A stretch of DNA of 64,000 nt from Aggregicoccus sp. 17bor-14. Lineage in GTDB: Bacteria > Myxococcota > Myxococcia > Myxococcales > Myxococcaceae. The translations under genes and the position numbers were made by a program. Positions within the stretch are counted from its first letter, which is position 1, and each line of letters opens with the position of its first letter. Under the pieces are notes generated by a model. It was not told the DNA's origin and made no database searches. It worked only from the letters and a program-made list of their open reading frames with translations. Below are positions 1 to 8,129 of the stretch, piece by piece. The stretch is from assembly GCF_009659535.1 (NCBI RefSeq), contig NZ_VJZZ01000001.1, forward strand, positions 759,424 through 823,423, in the 5' to 3' direction.

Positions 1-477
1 GCCCGAGCGCTGCTCGAACACCACGGGGCTCGCGGCCTCGAACACCGCCACGCCGCTCACGCGGATGTCGCGGGTGACGAGCTTGTCCGCCTCCTTGAGC
101 GCCACCTGGTCGGCCGCGTCGAAGCCCTTGCCGTTCGCGCGCGCCAGGATCTCGCCCTTGGAGTCGCGCACCAGCACGTAGGCCACGTCCGGCACGTCGC
201 GCTGGGTGGCGAGCGCCGCGCGCTGCAGCCCCTCCTTGTCACCGGAGAAGGTGGCGAAGGCGAGGTTGTTGGCGAGCTCCACCGCCACGGCGTTGGCGCG
301 CTTGCCGAGCTCGTCGTGGAGCGCGTCCTTCATCTGCAGCGAGAAGGCGATGACCAGGATGGTCGCCACCAGCGCGCCGGTGAAGCCGGTCACCCCGACG
401 ATCTTCGAGCGCAGGCTGAAGCGCCCCAGCCCGGCACGCTCCCGCTTGGAGGCTGCCCCTTCAGTCACTTCCACCAC
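1..477 (-). CDS. Methyl-accepting chemotaxis-type receptor, N-terminal part (truncated by window edge)
   Basis: The first 159 codons of a membrane sensor that runs off the left edge. A short basic cytoplasmic lead is followed by one hydrophobic segment at about residues 28-48. An extracytoplasmic-looking region follows (LANNLAFATFSGDKEGLQ, then DVAYVLVRDSKGEILA), of the kind seen in single-domain periplasmic sensors of receptors and histidine kinases. The GTG start at 477 follows an AAGGAGG box; an in-frame GTG at 498 overlapping the upstream stop is an alternative. It lies directly downstream of CheW-like and CheR genes on the same strand, which argues for a chemoreceptor. The HAMP and signalling domains are outside the window, so a histidine kinase with the same front end cannot be excluded. 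Confidence 0.6.
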   Translation of the reverse strand, partial: MVEVTEGAASKRERAGLGRFSLRSKIVGVTGFTGALVATILVIAFSLQMKDALHDELGKRANAVAVELANNLAFATFSGDKEGLQRAALATQRDVPDVAYVLVRDSKGEILARANGKGFDAADQVALKEADKLVTRDIRVSGVAVFEAASPVVFEQRSG

Positions 478-494
478 GTGTCCTCCTTCACTGC

Positions 495-1817
495 TCACGT
501 CTCACCCCACCGCTCGCGGCGCTGGGCCGGCTCGAGCGCGCGGCGCAGGCCACCGGCCGTCACCGCCTCCACTCCGCGAAGCAACTCGTCGTCCTCGAGT
601 CCCTCGAGCGCCCGCAGCGCGTTGGTGCGCGCGCGCTCGGCCTCCGAGGGCTGCCGCAGTCTTCCGTACAGGCTCACCAGCGCCGCGTGGCCCATGGCCA
701 GCTGCGGCTCCAGGTAGAGCGCCTTGCGCACCGCGCTCACCGCGGCGTCGAGGTCCCCGCGCCCCTCGGCCACCATGCTCAGCAGCAGGTAGGCCTCGGG
801 CGAGAGCTGGCGCGCGGCCGCCTGCGCGAGCCGCTCGGCCGCCTCGTAGCGGCCCTCGCGCGCCGCCTCCAGTGCCTGCTCCAGCTCCGAGCCCGCTCGG
901 GGCCCGGCCACGTCCACCACCTCCGCCGCCTGCGAGGCGCTGGGCAGCGGGCTGCGCATGGGGATGGGCGTCAGGTACAGCGAGGGAGGGGGCGTGCGCG
1001 CGCTGAGCGGCAGGCGCAGATACGGCGTGCCGCGCAGCTCGTGCTGCTCGAGCCCGAGCCCCGCGGCCATCGGGATCTCCGCGGGCGCGAGGAAGAGCAG
1101 GCCTCCGGGCACCAGCGTGCCCACGAGCTTCTGCAGCACCGTGCGCACCAGCTCCGGCGGGAAGTAGATGAGCACGTTGCGGCAGAACACCGCCTGCACG
1201 CCGGACACCGGTGCCGGGTCGGTCGCGAGGTTGTGGCGCCGCAGCTCCACGCGCGCCGTCACCTCGGGGCTCACGGTGACGAAGGGCCCGTCCGGCCGCA
1301 GGTAGCGCCGCTCGAGCTCCGGCAGGATGCGGCGCATGGACCACTGGCCGTAGCGCGCGGCGCGCGCGCGGGCGAGTGCGCGGTTGGACACGTCCGTGGC
1401 CACCACCTTGAAGCGCAAGGGGGGCACGCCCGCGGCGATCATCGCCATGGAGACGCTGTAGGGCTCCTCGCCGGTGGCGCAGCCCGCGCTCCACACCCGC
1501 AGGGGCGCCGGGTCCTGGCGCCCCTGCGCGTACTTCGTGAGCACCTCGAGGTGCTCGGGGTGCCGGCAGAAGTAGGTCTCGCCGATCAGCGCCTGCTCGA
1601 TGAAGGACTCCACCGCGGCGGGCTCGCGCGCGAGCAGCCGCTCGAGGAAGAGCTCGGGCGCGGCGGCGCGCTGGTGTGCGGCGCGCACCAGCGCGGGCTC
1701 GAGCGAGCGGCGCAGGCCCGGCGCGAGCGTGAGCCCGCAGGCCGCGCGCAACAGCGCCTCCAGGCTCTGCAGCGCCCCCTCGTCCAGCAGCGGCCCGGTG
1801 CGCGGCGCAGCGCTCAC
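495..1817 (-). CDS. cheR: CheR-type chemoreceptor methyltransferase with C-terminal TPR region
   Basis: Predicted S-adenosylmethionine-dependent methyltransferase (440 aa) that methylates glutamates of chemoreceptors. The N-terminal helical CheR domain contains IGETYFCRHPEHL near residues 78-90. The SAM-binding motif VWSAGCATGEEPYS lies at about 108-121, and the conserved FCRNVLIYF at about 211-219. Residues from about 300 to 405 look like two or three TPR-type helical hairpins (EGRYEAAERLAQAAA, GDLDAAVSAVRKALYLEP), an extension known in FrzF-like CheR proteins of myxobacteria. The GTG start at 1817 overlaps the stop of the CheW-like gene in a GTGA junction, implying translational coupling. 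The partner receptor follows immediately downstream. Confidence 0.88.
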   Translation of the reverse strand: MSAAPRTGPLLDEGALQSLEALLRAACGLTLAPGLRRSLEPALVRAAHQRAAAPELFLERLLAREPAAVESFIEQALIGETYFCRHPEHLEVLTKYAQGRQDPAPLRVWSAGCATGEEPYSVSMAMIAAGVPPLRFKVVATDVSNRALARARAARYGQWSMRRILPELERRYLRPDGPFVTVSPEVTARVELRRHNLATDPAPVSGVQAVFCRNVLIYFPPELVRTVLQKLVGTLVPGGLLFLAPAEIPMAAGLGLEQHELRGTPYLRLPLSARTPPPSLYLTPIPMRSPLPSASQAAEVVDVAGPRAGSELEQALEAAREGRYEAAERLAQAAARQLSPEAYLLLSMVAEGRGDLDAAVSAVRKALYLEPQLAMGHAALVSLYGRLRQPSEAERARTNALRALEGLEDDELLRGVEAVTAGGLRRALEPAQRRERWGET

Positions 1818-2395
1818 ACGCCCTCCTGCACGGCGCCACCGGACGCGGGAACGAAGAGCACGGTGGAGGCGCGCAGCAGCGGCACCAGCCCCGCAGGCGT
1901 GCGGCACAGCCCGGCCATGAGCCCCGTGCGATCCCACGCGGTGCGCTCGCCCTCCGCGGCGGCGTCCACCAGCGTGGGCTGCTCCACGATGTCGCGCACG
2001 CGGTCCACCAGCAGCGCCACGGGGCGCGCGCCGCCGCACACCACCAGGTGCGCATCCAGCTCGGGCTCGCGCCGCACGCCGAGCAGCACCGCGAGGTCCA
2101 CCACCACCGCGGGCGCGCCGCGGTACAGGAAGGTGCCCGCCACGTGCTCGGGCGCCGCCGGCAGCGGCGAGAGCTCCACCAGCCGCACCACCTCCTGCAC
2201 CGCTTCGGTGGGCAGCAGCGCGAGCGCGCCGGCCACCTCCACCGTGAGGAAGAGCCCCTGCAGCACCTGCTCGCGCCCGAGCCCCGCGAGCTCCTGGCGC
2301 AGCTGCGCGACCTCGGACTCGAGGGCAGCGAGGCGGCGCTGGACCGCGGAGCGGTGCGCCTCGGGATCACCGGTGGGAGAGCTGTTCTTGTGCAT
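1814..2395 (-). CDS. cheW: CheW-like coupling protein
   Basis: A 193-residue protein with a CheW-like fold, expected to link receptors to a CheA kinase. After about 45 charged, coiled-coil-like residues (RRLAALESEVAQLRQELA) comes the SH3-like CheW core: FLTVEVAGALALLPTEAVQEV, then GTFLYRGAPAVVVDLAVLLG, then LVVCGGARPVALLVDRVRDI. These match the usual order of CheW strands, including the statement that the local module is a coupling rather than a kinase protein, since no CheA domain is present. It is the first gene of the operon with cheR and the receptor. The ATG at 2395 is preferred over upstream in-frame codons because the conserved part begins after it. No cheA or cheB lies in the window. 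Confidence 0.8.
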   Translation of the reverse strand: MHKNSSPTGDPEAHRSAVQRRLAALESEVAQLRQELAGLGREQVLQGLFLTVEVAGALALLPTEAVQEVVRLVELSPLPAAPEHVAGTFLYRGAPAVVVDLAVLLGVRREPELDAHLVVCGGARPVALLVDRVRDIVEQPTLVDAAAEGERTAWDRTGLMAGLCRTPAGLVPLLRASTVLFVPASGGAVQEGV

Positions 2396-2520
2396 GGAGG
2401 GCCCTCGCTCCCGGGAGGAGGAGCCAGGGCAGGTGGAGTGAAAAGTTACCTGCGCCACAGTGGGTGCGTCAAAGGCGGCCTGCGAGCTCACCTGCTCGCC
2501 CCTGCCGCGGCGGCGCGCGT

Positions 2521-2540
2521 GCGCACCTACGCGCACCTAC
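2521..2540. repeat. Tandem 10-bp direct repeat upstream of the kinase gene
   Basis: The decamer GCGCACCTAC occurs twice in immediate succession in the 281-bp divergent spacer between the CheW-like gene and the kinase gene. One-helical-turn spacing is compatible with a protein-binding site, but chance is also possible. Confidence 0.4.
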
Positions 2541-2676
2541 CCTTCGCACATCCGCACGAACACGCAGGCGATCGCGCGGCAGGGATTTCCGCGCGTGGCA
2601 GCGCTGTGCTTTCATGTCCAGTACGTGTCGCTGGAGCTCCATCCAGCCACTCTCCTACGCACAGCGGGGGCATCAC

Positions 2677-4830
2677 ATGGTCGGGGGCGACTCCCAGGAC
2701 CCCAGGATTCCGTCGGCGGATCCGCTCATCGGGCGGACCCTCAACGGTCGCTTCAGCATCCTCGAGCCACTCGGTGTGGGCGGCATGGGCAAGGTGTACC
2801 GCGCCCTGCAGACGCCGCTCGAGCGCGTGGTCGCGCTGAAGGTGCTCAACCCGAGCCTCGCCACCAGCCGCGACCCGGGCTTCCAGAAGCGCTTCCTGCG
2901 CGAGGCCTCGCTCACCTCGAAGCTGCGTCACCCGAACACGGTGACCGTCATCGACTACGGGCAGACGGACGACGGCATCTTCTACATCGCCATGGAGTAC
3001 CTGGAGGGCCGCACGCTCGGCCAGGTGCTGCAGCAGCAGGGCGCGCTGCCCTGGGGCCGCGCGCTCTCCATCGCGCAGCAGATCTGCCGCTCGCTGCGCG
3101 AGGCGCACAACCTGGGCGTGGTGCACCGCGACCTGAAGCCCGCGAACATCATCCTGCTCAACGAGCGCGACCAGGACCTGGTCAAGGTGCTCGACTTCGG
3201 CCTGGTGAAGTCCATTGCGCCGGCCGGTGAGGGCCCGGTGGGCCCCGAGGTCACCCAGAACGGCACCTTCCTCGGCAGCCCGCAGTACATGGCGCCCGAG
3301 CAGGCCCGCAACGTGGCGGACGCGCGCAGCGACGTGTACTCGCTGGGCGTGGTGCTCTTCCAGATGCTGATGGGCCGCCCGCCCTTCGTGTCCAAGGATC
3401 ACATCGAGCTCATCTTCGCGCACTACAAGGAGGCCCCGCCCTTCTTCAGCGCGCTGCGTCCCGACCTGGCCATCCCCCAGGAGATCGAGGCCATGGTGCG
3501 CCGCTGCCTGGAGAAGGACCCGGCGCGCCGCTACCAGACGATGGACGAGGTGCTCGAGGGCCTGCGCACCGCGAACATGGCGGCCGGCGGCCACAGCGGC
3601 ATCTTCAAGCAGTCGGTGTCCGCGTCGGGCCAGTTCGCCCAGCCGCCCTCGGGCCAGTACAACTCGCCCACGGCGTCCGGCAACTACCCCTCCCCCACGG
3701 GCTCGGGCCAGTACGCCTCGCCCACCGGCTCCGGCCAGTACGGCTCGCCGAGCGCGAGCGGCCAGCACAGCCAGCCGATGTTCGCGGCCGCCGCGGGCGG
3801 CGACGTGGCGGTGGACGTCAACGTGGACGACGAAGCGCGCGCCCGCAAGCGCAAGGTCATCGCCGCCGCGGTGGTGGGCGCCTGCGTGCTGCTCGGCTTC
3901 GGCGCGATGCTGATGCTGGGCGGCAACAAGGCGCCCGCCGAGCGCAAGCCCAACCTCACCGAGGTGGCCGGCGCCGGCACCGTCACGGTGGACGGCGAGG
4001 GCGAGGCCGCTGCGGCCGCCGCGAACGCCAAGGTGGTGCAGGCGGCGGACCCCAACGTGGACCCGAGCAAGGGCCCGCCGGTGCGCTTCCGCCTGATGAG
4101 CCAGCCCACGGGCGCGCGCGTGTACTACCGGGGCCGCGAGCGCGGCACCACGCCCTTCGTCCTGGAGATCCCCGCCACGGACGAGGGCTCGGTCACCGCC
4201 GAGCTCACCTTCACCATGGACGGCTACAACCCGGAGACCGTGATCACCGGCGGCTCGGGCGAGGTGGTGCTGATGCAGAAGCTGCAGAAGCGCGCGCCCA
4301 CGCCCACCGTGAGCAGCCGCTCGTACGGCGGCGGCCGCGTGGAGCAGGCCTCGTCCTCGTCCTCCGCGCCCGCGGCCGTGGTGCCCGCGGCCTCCAGCGC
4401 GCCTGCCGCGAGCAGCCCGGCGTCCGCCGCGGCGGCGCCCGCGGTCGCGAGCGCGCCGGACACGGCCTCGCTCGTGGCGGCCGGCATCGGCAACCTCAGC
4501 GCGGCCCCGTCCGCCGCGGCGCCCACCGGCGACGTGGTGCTGCCCTTCGGCGAGGGCATGGTGCCCCCGTCCGTGGTGCAGGAGGGCAAGGCCATCACGT
4601 ACACGCGTGAGGCCATCGCCGCGAAGGTGGAGGGCACGATGATCGTGAAGTGCGTGATCACCGTGAAGGGCCGGCTGGAGAACTGCCGCACCCTCAAGAC
4701 GCTGCCCTTCATGGAGAAGGTGGTGCTCGAGTCGCTCAAGTCGCGCGTCTACGCCCCCATCACCTACCAGGGCCGCCCCGTCGCGGTGGACTACACCTTC
4801 AACATGCGCCTCGTGCCGCCGCGCCGCTAG
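2677..4830 (+). CDS. Transmembrane Ser/Thr protein kinase with TonB-like C-terminal domain
   Basis: A 717-residue Hanks-type kinase. The cytoplasmic catalytic domain spans about residues 17-300, with glycine loop LGVGGMGKVYRAL, catalytic loop HRDLKPANI (about 149-157), DFG (DFGLVKS) and APEQARN. Residues 315-368 are a low-complexity Ser/Gly/Gln/Tyr repeat (SGQYASPTGSGQYGSP). One transmembrane helix lies at about 392-415. Outside it are an Ala-rich linker, a PEGA-like segment near 467 (PTGARVYYRGRERGTTPF) and a C-terminal domain at about 638-717 resembling the TonB C terminus (GTMIVKCVITVKGRLENCRT). The last part resembles energy-transducer tails seen on several myxobacterial envelope proteins. 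Start ATG 2677 follows a G-rich box. It stands alone on this strand. Confidence 0.85.
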   Translation: MVGGDSQDPRIPSADPLIGRTLNGRFSILEPLGVGGMGKVYRALQTPLERVVALKVLNPSLATSRDPGFQKRFLREASLTSKLRHPNTVTVIDYGQTDDGIFYIAMEYLEGRTLGQVLQQQGALPWGRALSIAQQICRSLREAHNLGVVHRDLKPANIILLNERDQDLVKVLDFGLVKSIAPAGEGPVGPEVTQNGTFLGSPQYMAPEQARNVADARSDVYSLGVVLFQMLMGRPPFVSKDHIELIFAHYKEAPPFFSALRPDLAIPQEIEAMVRRCLEKDPARRYQTMDEVLEGLRTANMAAGGHSGIFKQSVSASGQFAQPPSGQYNSPTASGNYPSPTGSGQYASPTGSGQYGSPSASGQHSQPMFAAAAGGDVAVDVNVDDEARARKRKVIAAAVVGACVLLGFGAMLMLGGNKAPAERKPNLTEVAGAGTVTVDGEGEAAAAAANAKVVQAADPNVDPSKGPPVRFRLMSQPTGARVYYRGRERGTTPFVLEIPATDEGSVTAELTFTMDGYNPETVITGGSGEVVLMQKLQKRAPTPTVSSRSYGGGRVEQASSSSSAPAAVVPAASSAPAASSPASAAAAPAVASAPDTASLVAAGIGNLSAAPSAAAPTGDVVLPFGEGMVPPSVVQEGKAITYTREAIAAKVEGTMIVKCVITVKGRLENCRTLKTLPFMEKVVLESLKSRVYAPITYQGRPVAVDYTFNMRLVPPRR

Positions 4831-4867
4831 GCGCAGCGACGGCGCTGAACACCGAGCTGCACCCGGA

Positions 4868-4891
4868 GCCCTCCGCCCTCAGGCGGGGGGC
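4868..4891. terminator. Convergent hairpin containing a stop codon in its loop
   Basis: Ten-base-pair stem (4868-4877 with 4882-4891, one G-T pair) and a CTCA loop. The loop holds the TGA of the HAD gene on the minus strand. It is followed on the plus strand by CTTCGCATTT, so it may end the kinase transcript. The T-tract is weak. Confidence 0.5.
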
Positions 4892-5583
4892 TTCGCATTT
4901 GCGGGGGCGGGCGCGAGGCCCGGCGTGCCCCAGTCCACCACGGGCCAGCCGCGCCGCAGCGCCTCGCGGCGCAGCCGCGGGTCCGGGTTCACCGCCACCG
5001 GGTGCCCCACCGCGGCGAGCACTGGCAGGTCCGAGTACGAGTCCGTGTAGAAGGCGCAGTCGCGCAAGCCCACGCCGCCGCCGAGGCTCGCGAGGTAGGC
5101 CTGTGCGTGCGCGAGCTTCCCGGAGCCGAAGCACAGGCCCCCCAGCGGCCGCCCGGTGTGCCGCCCCGCCGCGTCCACCTCGAAGCGGTTGCAGAGGACG
5201 GCATCCAGCGAGAGATCCTTCGCCACCAGCTCCGAGAGGTAGCCGGACGAGGAGGTGAGCAGCACGCAGCGGTCGCCCGCGCGCCGGTGGCGCGCGAGCG
5301 CCTCGAGCGCCCCGGGGCGGTACAGCGCGCGCACCTGCTCCGCGTAGAAGGCCTCGGTGCGCCGCACGATCGGCGCCGCCTCGGTGCCGGCCAGCTGCGC
5401 GATGGCGCGCAGCAGCGCATCCTCCATGGACACGAAGCCCAGGTGGTAGCGCGCGAGCCACACGCTCGCGCGCAGCGCCTGCAGGCGGCTGATGTGGCCC
5501 TCCGCCAGCTCGCGCCGCAGCCACAGCACGCCGGAGTTCGCGGCGAGCAGCGTCTTGTCCAGGTCGAAGAAGGCCACGGCCAT
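4879..5583 (-). CDS. HAD-superfamily phosphatase, SerB-like subclass IB
   Basis: A 234-residue hydrolase. Motif I is FFDLDKTLL at residues 5-13, with the nucleophile and acid aspartates in the DxD arrangement. Motif II is the SS-containing VLLTSSSGYL. The motif III lysine is probably in GSGKLAHAQ, and motif IV is FYTDSYSDLPVL. The helical cap between motifs I and II (about 20-85) fits HAD-IB phosphoserine phosphatase-like enzymes, a group that dephosphorylates small phosphomonoesters. The actual substrate cannot be read from the sequence. It ends convergently with the kinase gene and is upstream-adjacent to the protease operon, without overlap. Confidence 0.8.
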   Translation of the reverse strand: MAVAFFDLDKTLLAANSGVLWLRRELAEGHISRLQALRASVWLARYHLGFVSMEDALLRAIAQLAGTEAAPIVRRTEAFYAEQVRALYRPGALEALARHRRAGDRCVLLTSSSGYLSELVAKDLSLDAVLCNRFEVDAAGRHTGRPLGGLCFGSGKLAHAQAYLASLGGGVGLRDCAFYTDSYSDLPVLAAVGHPVAVNPDPRLRREALRRGWPVVDWGTPGLAPAPANAKPPA

Positions 5584-5598
5584 GCGCGCGCGCCTCCC

Positions 5599-6540
5599 CT
5601 ACCCGCCCGCCGCGGCCCGGCGGCGGCGGCGGCGCCCGAGCGCGAGCAGCCCCAGCGCCCCGGCGAGCGGGGCCGCTTCGCCTCCCGCGGCGGTGCAGCC
5701 CAGACCGCTCAGCCCCTCGCCGCGCGCGACCAGCTGCTCGCGCACGGTGGCCGGATCCACGCACTGCACGGAGGGCTGCCCGCGCGGGTAGATGCCGCAG
5801 AAGCCCTCGGCGGTGCCCGGGTCCAGGATGCGCTTCTGCGTCTCGCCCGGGGGCGCGGTGGCCTCCATGGTGGAGCCGGTGCTCAGCACGTGGTCCAGGC
5901 CCACCACGTGCCCGAGCTCGTGGGTGAGCGTGTTCTGCAGGTCGATGGCCACGCAGCTGGGCAGCTGCTCGCTGCCGCAGGGCGGGCCGGCCACGGTGGT
6001 GAAGAGGTAGCCCTCGCCGCCGCCGAGCGGCGCCGCGTTGAACTCGATGTCCGCATCCAGGATGGCGCCGGAGCGGAAGCTGAAGGTGGTGGTGGTCAGC
6101 GCGAGCGTGCCCTCGTCGTGGCTCCAGCAGCGGTAGCGGTTCGCGCAGCTCTCCTCGCTGAAGCAGGGGTCCGTGGGCGGCACCACCTCGTCGCAGGCAC
6201 GCTCGCGGAACGTGAGCACGTTCACGTTGTCGCCGCCCGGCACGTACGCCACGTCCGGCGCCTCGAGGTCCGCGCCGCGCACGAACGCGAAGTCGCTGCA
6301 GGTGCCCGACAGCGTGCGCCAGCTGTCGAAGGCGGCCTCCATCGCGGCGAGCTCGGTGCGCTCGGGGGTGCGGGCGCTGCCGGCCGCGTCGTAGTGGTAG
6401 ACGTACTCGCGCACCGGCCAGTAGAGGCACAGCGGCTTGCCGGGCACGGCGGTGCGCCGGAAGTCCTGGGCGTGCGCCGCGCCGGCGGCGAGCAGGCACG
6501 CGCCCGCCCACAGCAGGCGCACGCCGCGCGCGCGGCTCAT
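5599..6540 (-). CDS. Secreted matrixin-like zinc metalloprotease with MYXO-CTERM tail (copy 1)
   Basis: 313 aa. A signal peptide occupies about residues 1-24 (cleavage near AAHA-Q). The zinc-binding signature HELGHVVGLDH is at 207-217 and a Met-turn candidate GSTM at 222-225, as in matrixins/metzincins. Many paired cysteines suggest disulfides. The C terminus is GLGCTAAGG (Cys 282), then a hydrophobic helix, then an arginine run. This is the MYXO-CTERM pattern, thought to be processed at the cysteine and used for surface display or release. The ATG overlaps the stop of copy 2 (ATGA), so the two are probably translated from one message. Substrate unknown. Confidence 0.85.
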   Translation of the reverse strand: MSRARGVRLLWAGACLLAAGAAHAQDFRRTAVPGKPLCLYWPVREYVYHYDAAGSARTPERTELAAMEAAFDSWRTLSGTCSDFAFVRGADLEAPDVAYVPGGDNVNVLTFRERACDEVVPPTDPCFSEESCANRYRCWSHDEGTLALTTTTFSFRSGAILDADIEFNAAPLGGGEGYLFTTVAGPPCGSEQLPSCVAIDLQNTLTHELGHVVGLDHVLSTGSTMEATAPPGETQKRILDPGTAEGFCGIYPRGQPSVQCVDPATVREQLVARGEGLSGLGCTAAGGEAAPLAGALGLLALGRRRRRRAAAGG

Positions 6541-7445
6541 GCGCGCCTCGCGCGCCTGCGCCGCAGCAGGGGCAGCAGCGCGAGCGCGCCGAGCAGCGAG
6601 GGCGCGAGGCCCGCGCCGCTCGCGCAGCCACCTCCGCCGCCGTCCCCGCCCGCCGAGCCCTCGGGGGTGGGCAGCCGGTCCACGCAGCTCACGCTGGGCT
6701 GGCCCTTCGGGTACACCTCGCACACGAAGCGCTTGGACGCGTCGTCGAGGACGCGCTTGCTCGTCTCGCCGGTGCGCGCGTCGGGCGCCATGGTCGAGCC
6801 GCTGACGCTCGAGTGATCCAGCCCGATGAAGTGGCCGGCCTCGTGGGTCACCGTGTTCTGGATGTCCGTGGAGGTGCAGCCGAGGCTGCCGGGCACGCCG
6901 CCGCAGGGCGAGTCCACGGCGGTGAAGTTGAAGCGCGCCGCGTTGAGCTCGATGTCCGCGTCGTAGATGACGCCGGTGCGCACGTCGTAGCTCACCGTGG
7001 TGATGCCGATGACGTTGTCGTCGAAGGCCCAGCAGTCGTAGGTGTTCGCGCAGCTCTCGTCCGTCCAGCAGGCGTTGGTGTCCGGGACGGTGCCCTTGCA
7101 GGCCTGGGTGCGGAAGAGCACCAGGTTGCGGTTGGCCTGGGTGGGGTTGTAGCCGACGCGCCGGTCCGCGACGCGCGCGCCCTCCACCAGGTTCAGGTTG
7201 CCGCACGCGGCGAACTGGTTCTCCCAGGTCTGGAAGGCCGCGCTCACCGCCCCGAACTCGGTGTCCCCGGTGGTGCCGGGGTTGCCCGCGGTGGACTGCT
7301 GCCAGGTGAGGGTGGGGGCCGTCCAGTAGAGGCAGGCGGGCGGCGTGTACTGGGTGTCCTGGGAGCGCGAGCGCACGTAGGGCGCGGTGCCGGTCTGCGC
7401 GAGCGCGAGGGCCAGGGCGAGTGCTGCAGGCGAGGCGAGGCTCAT
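6537..7445 (-). CDS. Secreted matrixin-like zinc metalloprotease with MYXO-CTERM tail (copy 2)
   Basis: 302 aa, a tandem paralogue of the downstream protease. The signal peptide is short (residues 1-16). Shared landmarks with copy 1 are the DESCANTYDCW-type cysteine pair (129-139), DADIELNAARF (162-172), the zinc site HEAGHFIGLDH (201-211), GSTM (216-219) and the GQPSVSCVD block (248-256). The end is glycine-rich GGGGCASGAG with Cys 274, a hydrophobic helix and RRRRARRA, a MYXO-CTERM tail. It overlaps both neighbours by 4 bases. The duplication with good conservation around the active site suggests both copies are functional. What they cleave is not evident. Confidence 0.85.
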   Translation of the reverse strand: MSLASPAALALALALAQTGTAPYVRSRSQDTQYTPPACLYWTAPTLTWQQSTAGNPGTTGDTEFGAVSAAFQTWENQFAACGNLNLVEGARVADRRVGYNPTQANRNLVLFRTQACKGTVPDTNACWTDESCANTYDCWAFDDNVIGITTVSYDVRTGVIYDADIELNAARFNFTAVDSPCGGVPGSLGCTSTDIQNTVTHEAGHFIGLDHSSVSGSTMAPDARTGETSKRVLDDASKRFVCEVYPKGQPSVSCVDRLPTPEGSAGGDGGGGGCASGAGLAPSLLGALALLPLLRRRRARRA

Positions 7446-8020
7446 CGCGGCTTCCCCGCCGGCGCCGGGCGCGCGGCGGCCGCGCGCACCGTGCCGCGCA
7501 GGCTCTCGAGCGAGACCGTGCGCTGGGTGGGCGCGACCTCGGCGCCCGTGGCGGCGTCCACCAGCCGCGCGTCGCCGAGCGACTCGGGCACGGCCAGCAC
7601 GCTCTTGCCGTCCGCGGAGCGCTGCACGTGGAACTTGCCCTGCGCCATGCCGCGCACCCCGAAGGCCGAGGGGCCGCGGCGCTGCAGGAACACCACCACC
7701 TCCTCGCCCGGCGCGAAGGCGGCGAGCCCGCTCACCTTCTGGCCCACGTCCCCCACCCTTCCACCCGGCTGGGTGACGAGCACGGTGTGGCCCGGGTCTC
7801 CCTTGAGCGCCTCGGCGACCTCGATCTCCACGTCGGTGACGATGCGCTGCCCGTCCCCGGACCAGCGGCTCTGCACGCGGCGCACGGTGCCGCGCACGAC
7901 CGCGTCGGACGCGGCGGTGAGCTCCGGCACGTCTGCGCGCAGCAGGCTGGTGGCGCCCGCAGGCAGGGCGAGGAGGAGGGCGAGGGCCGCGAGCGGAGGT
8001 CGGAGCAGGGAGCGTGTCAT
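7442..8020 (-). CDS. Small secreted protein, partner of the matrixin-like proteases
   Basis: A 192-residue protein with a signal peptide (residues 1-23, cleaved near AGA-T) and no recognised family. Its core has a strand-rich look: SDAVVRGTVRRVQSRW, VTDVEIEVAEALKG, and a block PGGRVGDVGQKVSGL at 85-99 followed by a FAPGEEVVVFL strand. The same block occurs as PGGRLGNIEQHVEGL in the C-terminal half of the fused protein at 13014-14321. That links this domain to matrixin proteases twice in the window. It is the first gene of the operon and its stop overlaps the ATG of protease copy 2. An inhibitor, chaperone or substrate of the proteases is possible; no catalytic motif is visible. Confidence 0.7.
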   Translation of the reverse strand: MTRSLLRPPLAALALLLALPAGATSLLRADVPELTAASDAVVRGTVRRVQSRWSGDGQRIVTDVEIEVAEALKGDPGHTVLVTQPGGRVGDVGQKVSGLAAFAPGEEVVVFLQRRGPSAFGVRGMAQGKFHVQRSADGKSVLAVPESLGDARLVDAATGAEVAPTQRTVSLESLRGTVRAAAARPAPAGKPR

Positions 8021-8089
8021 GGCAGGTCTCGGAGGCGCGAGGTTATCCCAAACCCGCGGACGGGGTGCCCCGCTTGCGTGCGGGTCGCG

Positions 8090-8118
8090 TTGACCACCCC
8101 CCACCCCTCTGTTAATCC
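8090..8118 (+). promoter_or_regulatory. Candidate sigma-70 promoter of gltX
   Basis: TTGACC at 8090-8095 is followed after 17 bases by TAATCC (8113-8118), or after 16 by TTAATC. The predicted transcription start would fall only a few bases before the gltX ATG at 8130, and no Shine-Dalgarno sequence precedes that ATG. Confidence 0.45.
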
Positions 8119-8129
8119 GCGCCCCCGCC

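Noticed and set aside
3619-3780. Repetitive DNA in the kinase gene as a mobile or satellite repeat
   Set aside because: It is an in-frame Ser/Gly/Gln/Tyr linker of the kinase and fits the gene's frame and codon use.
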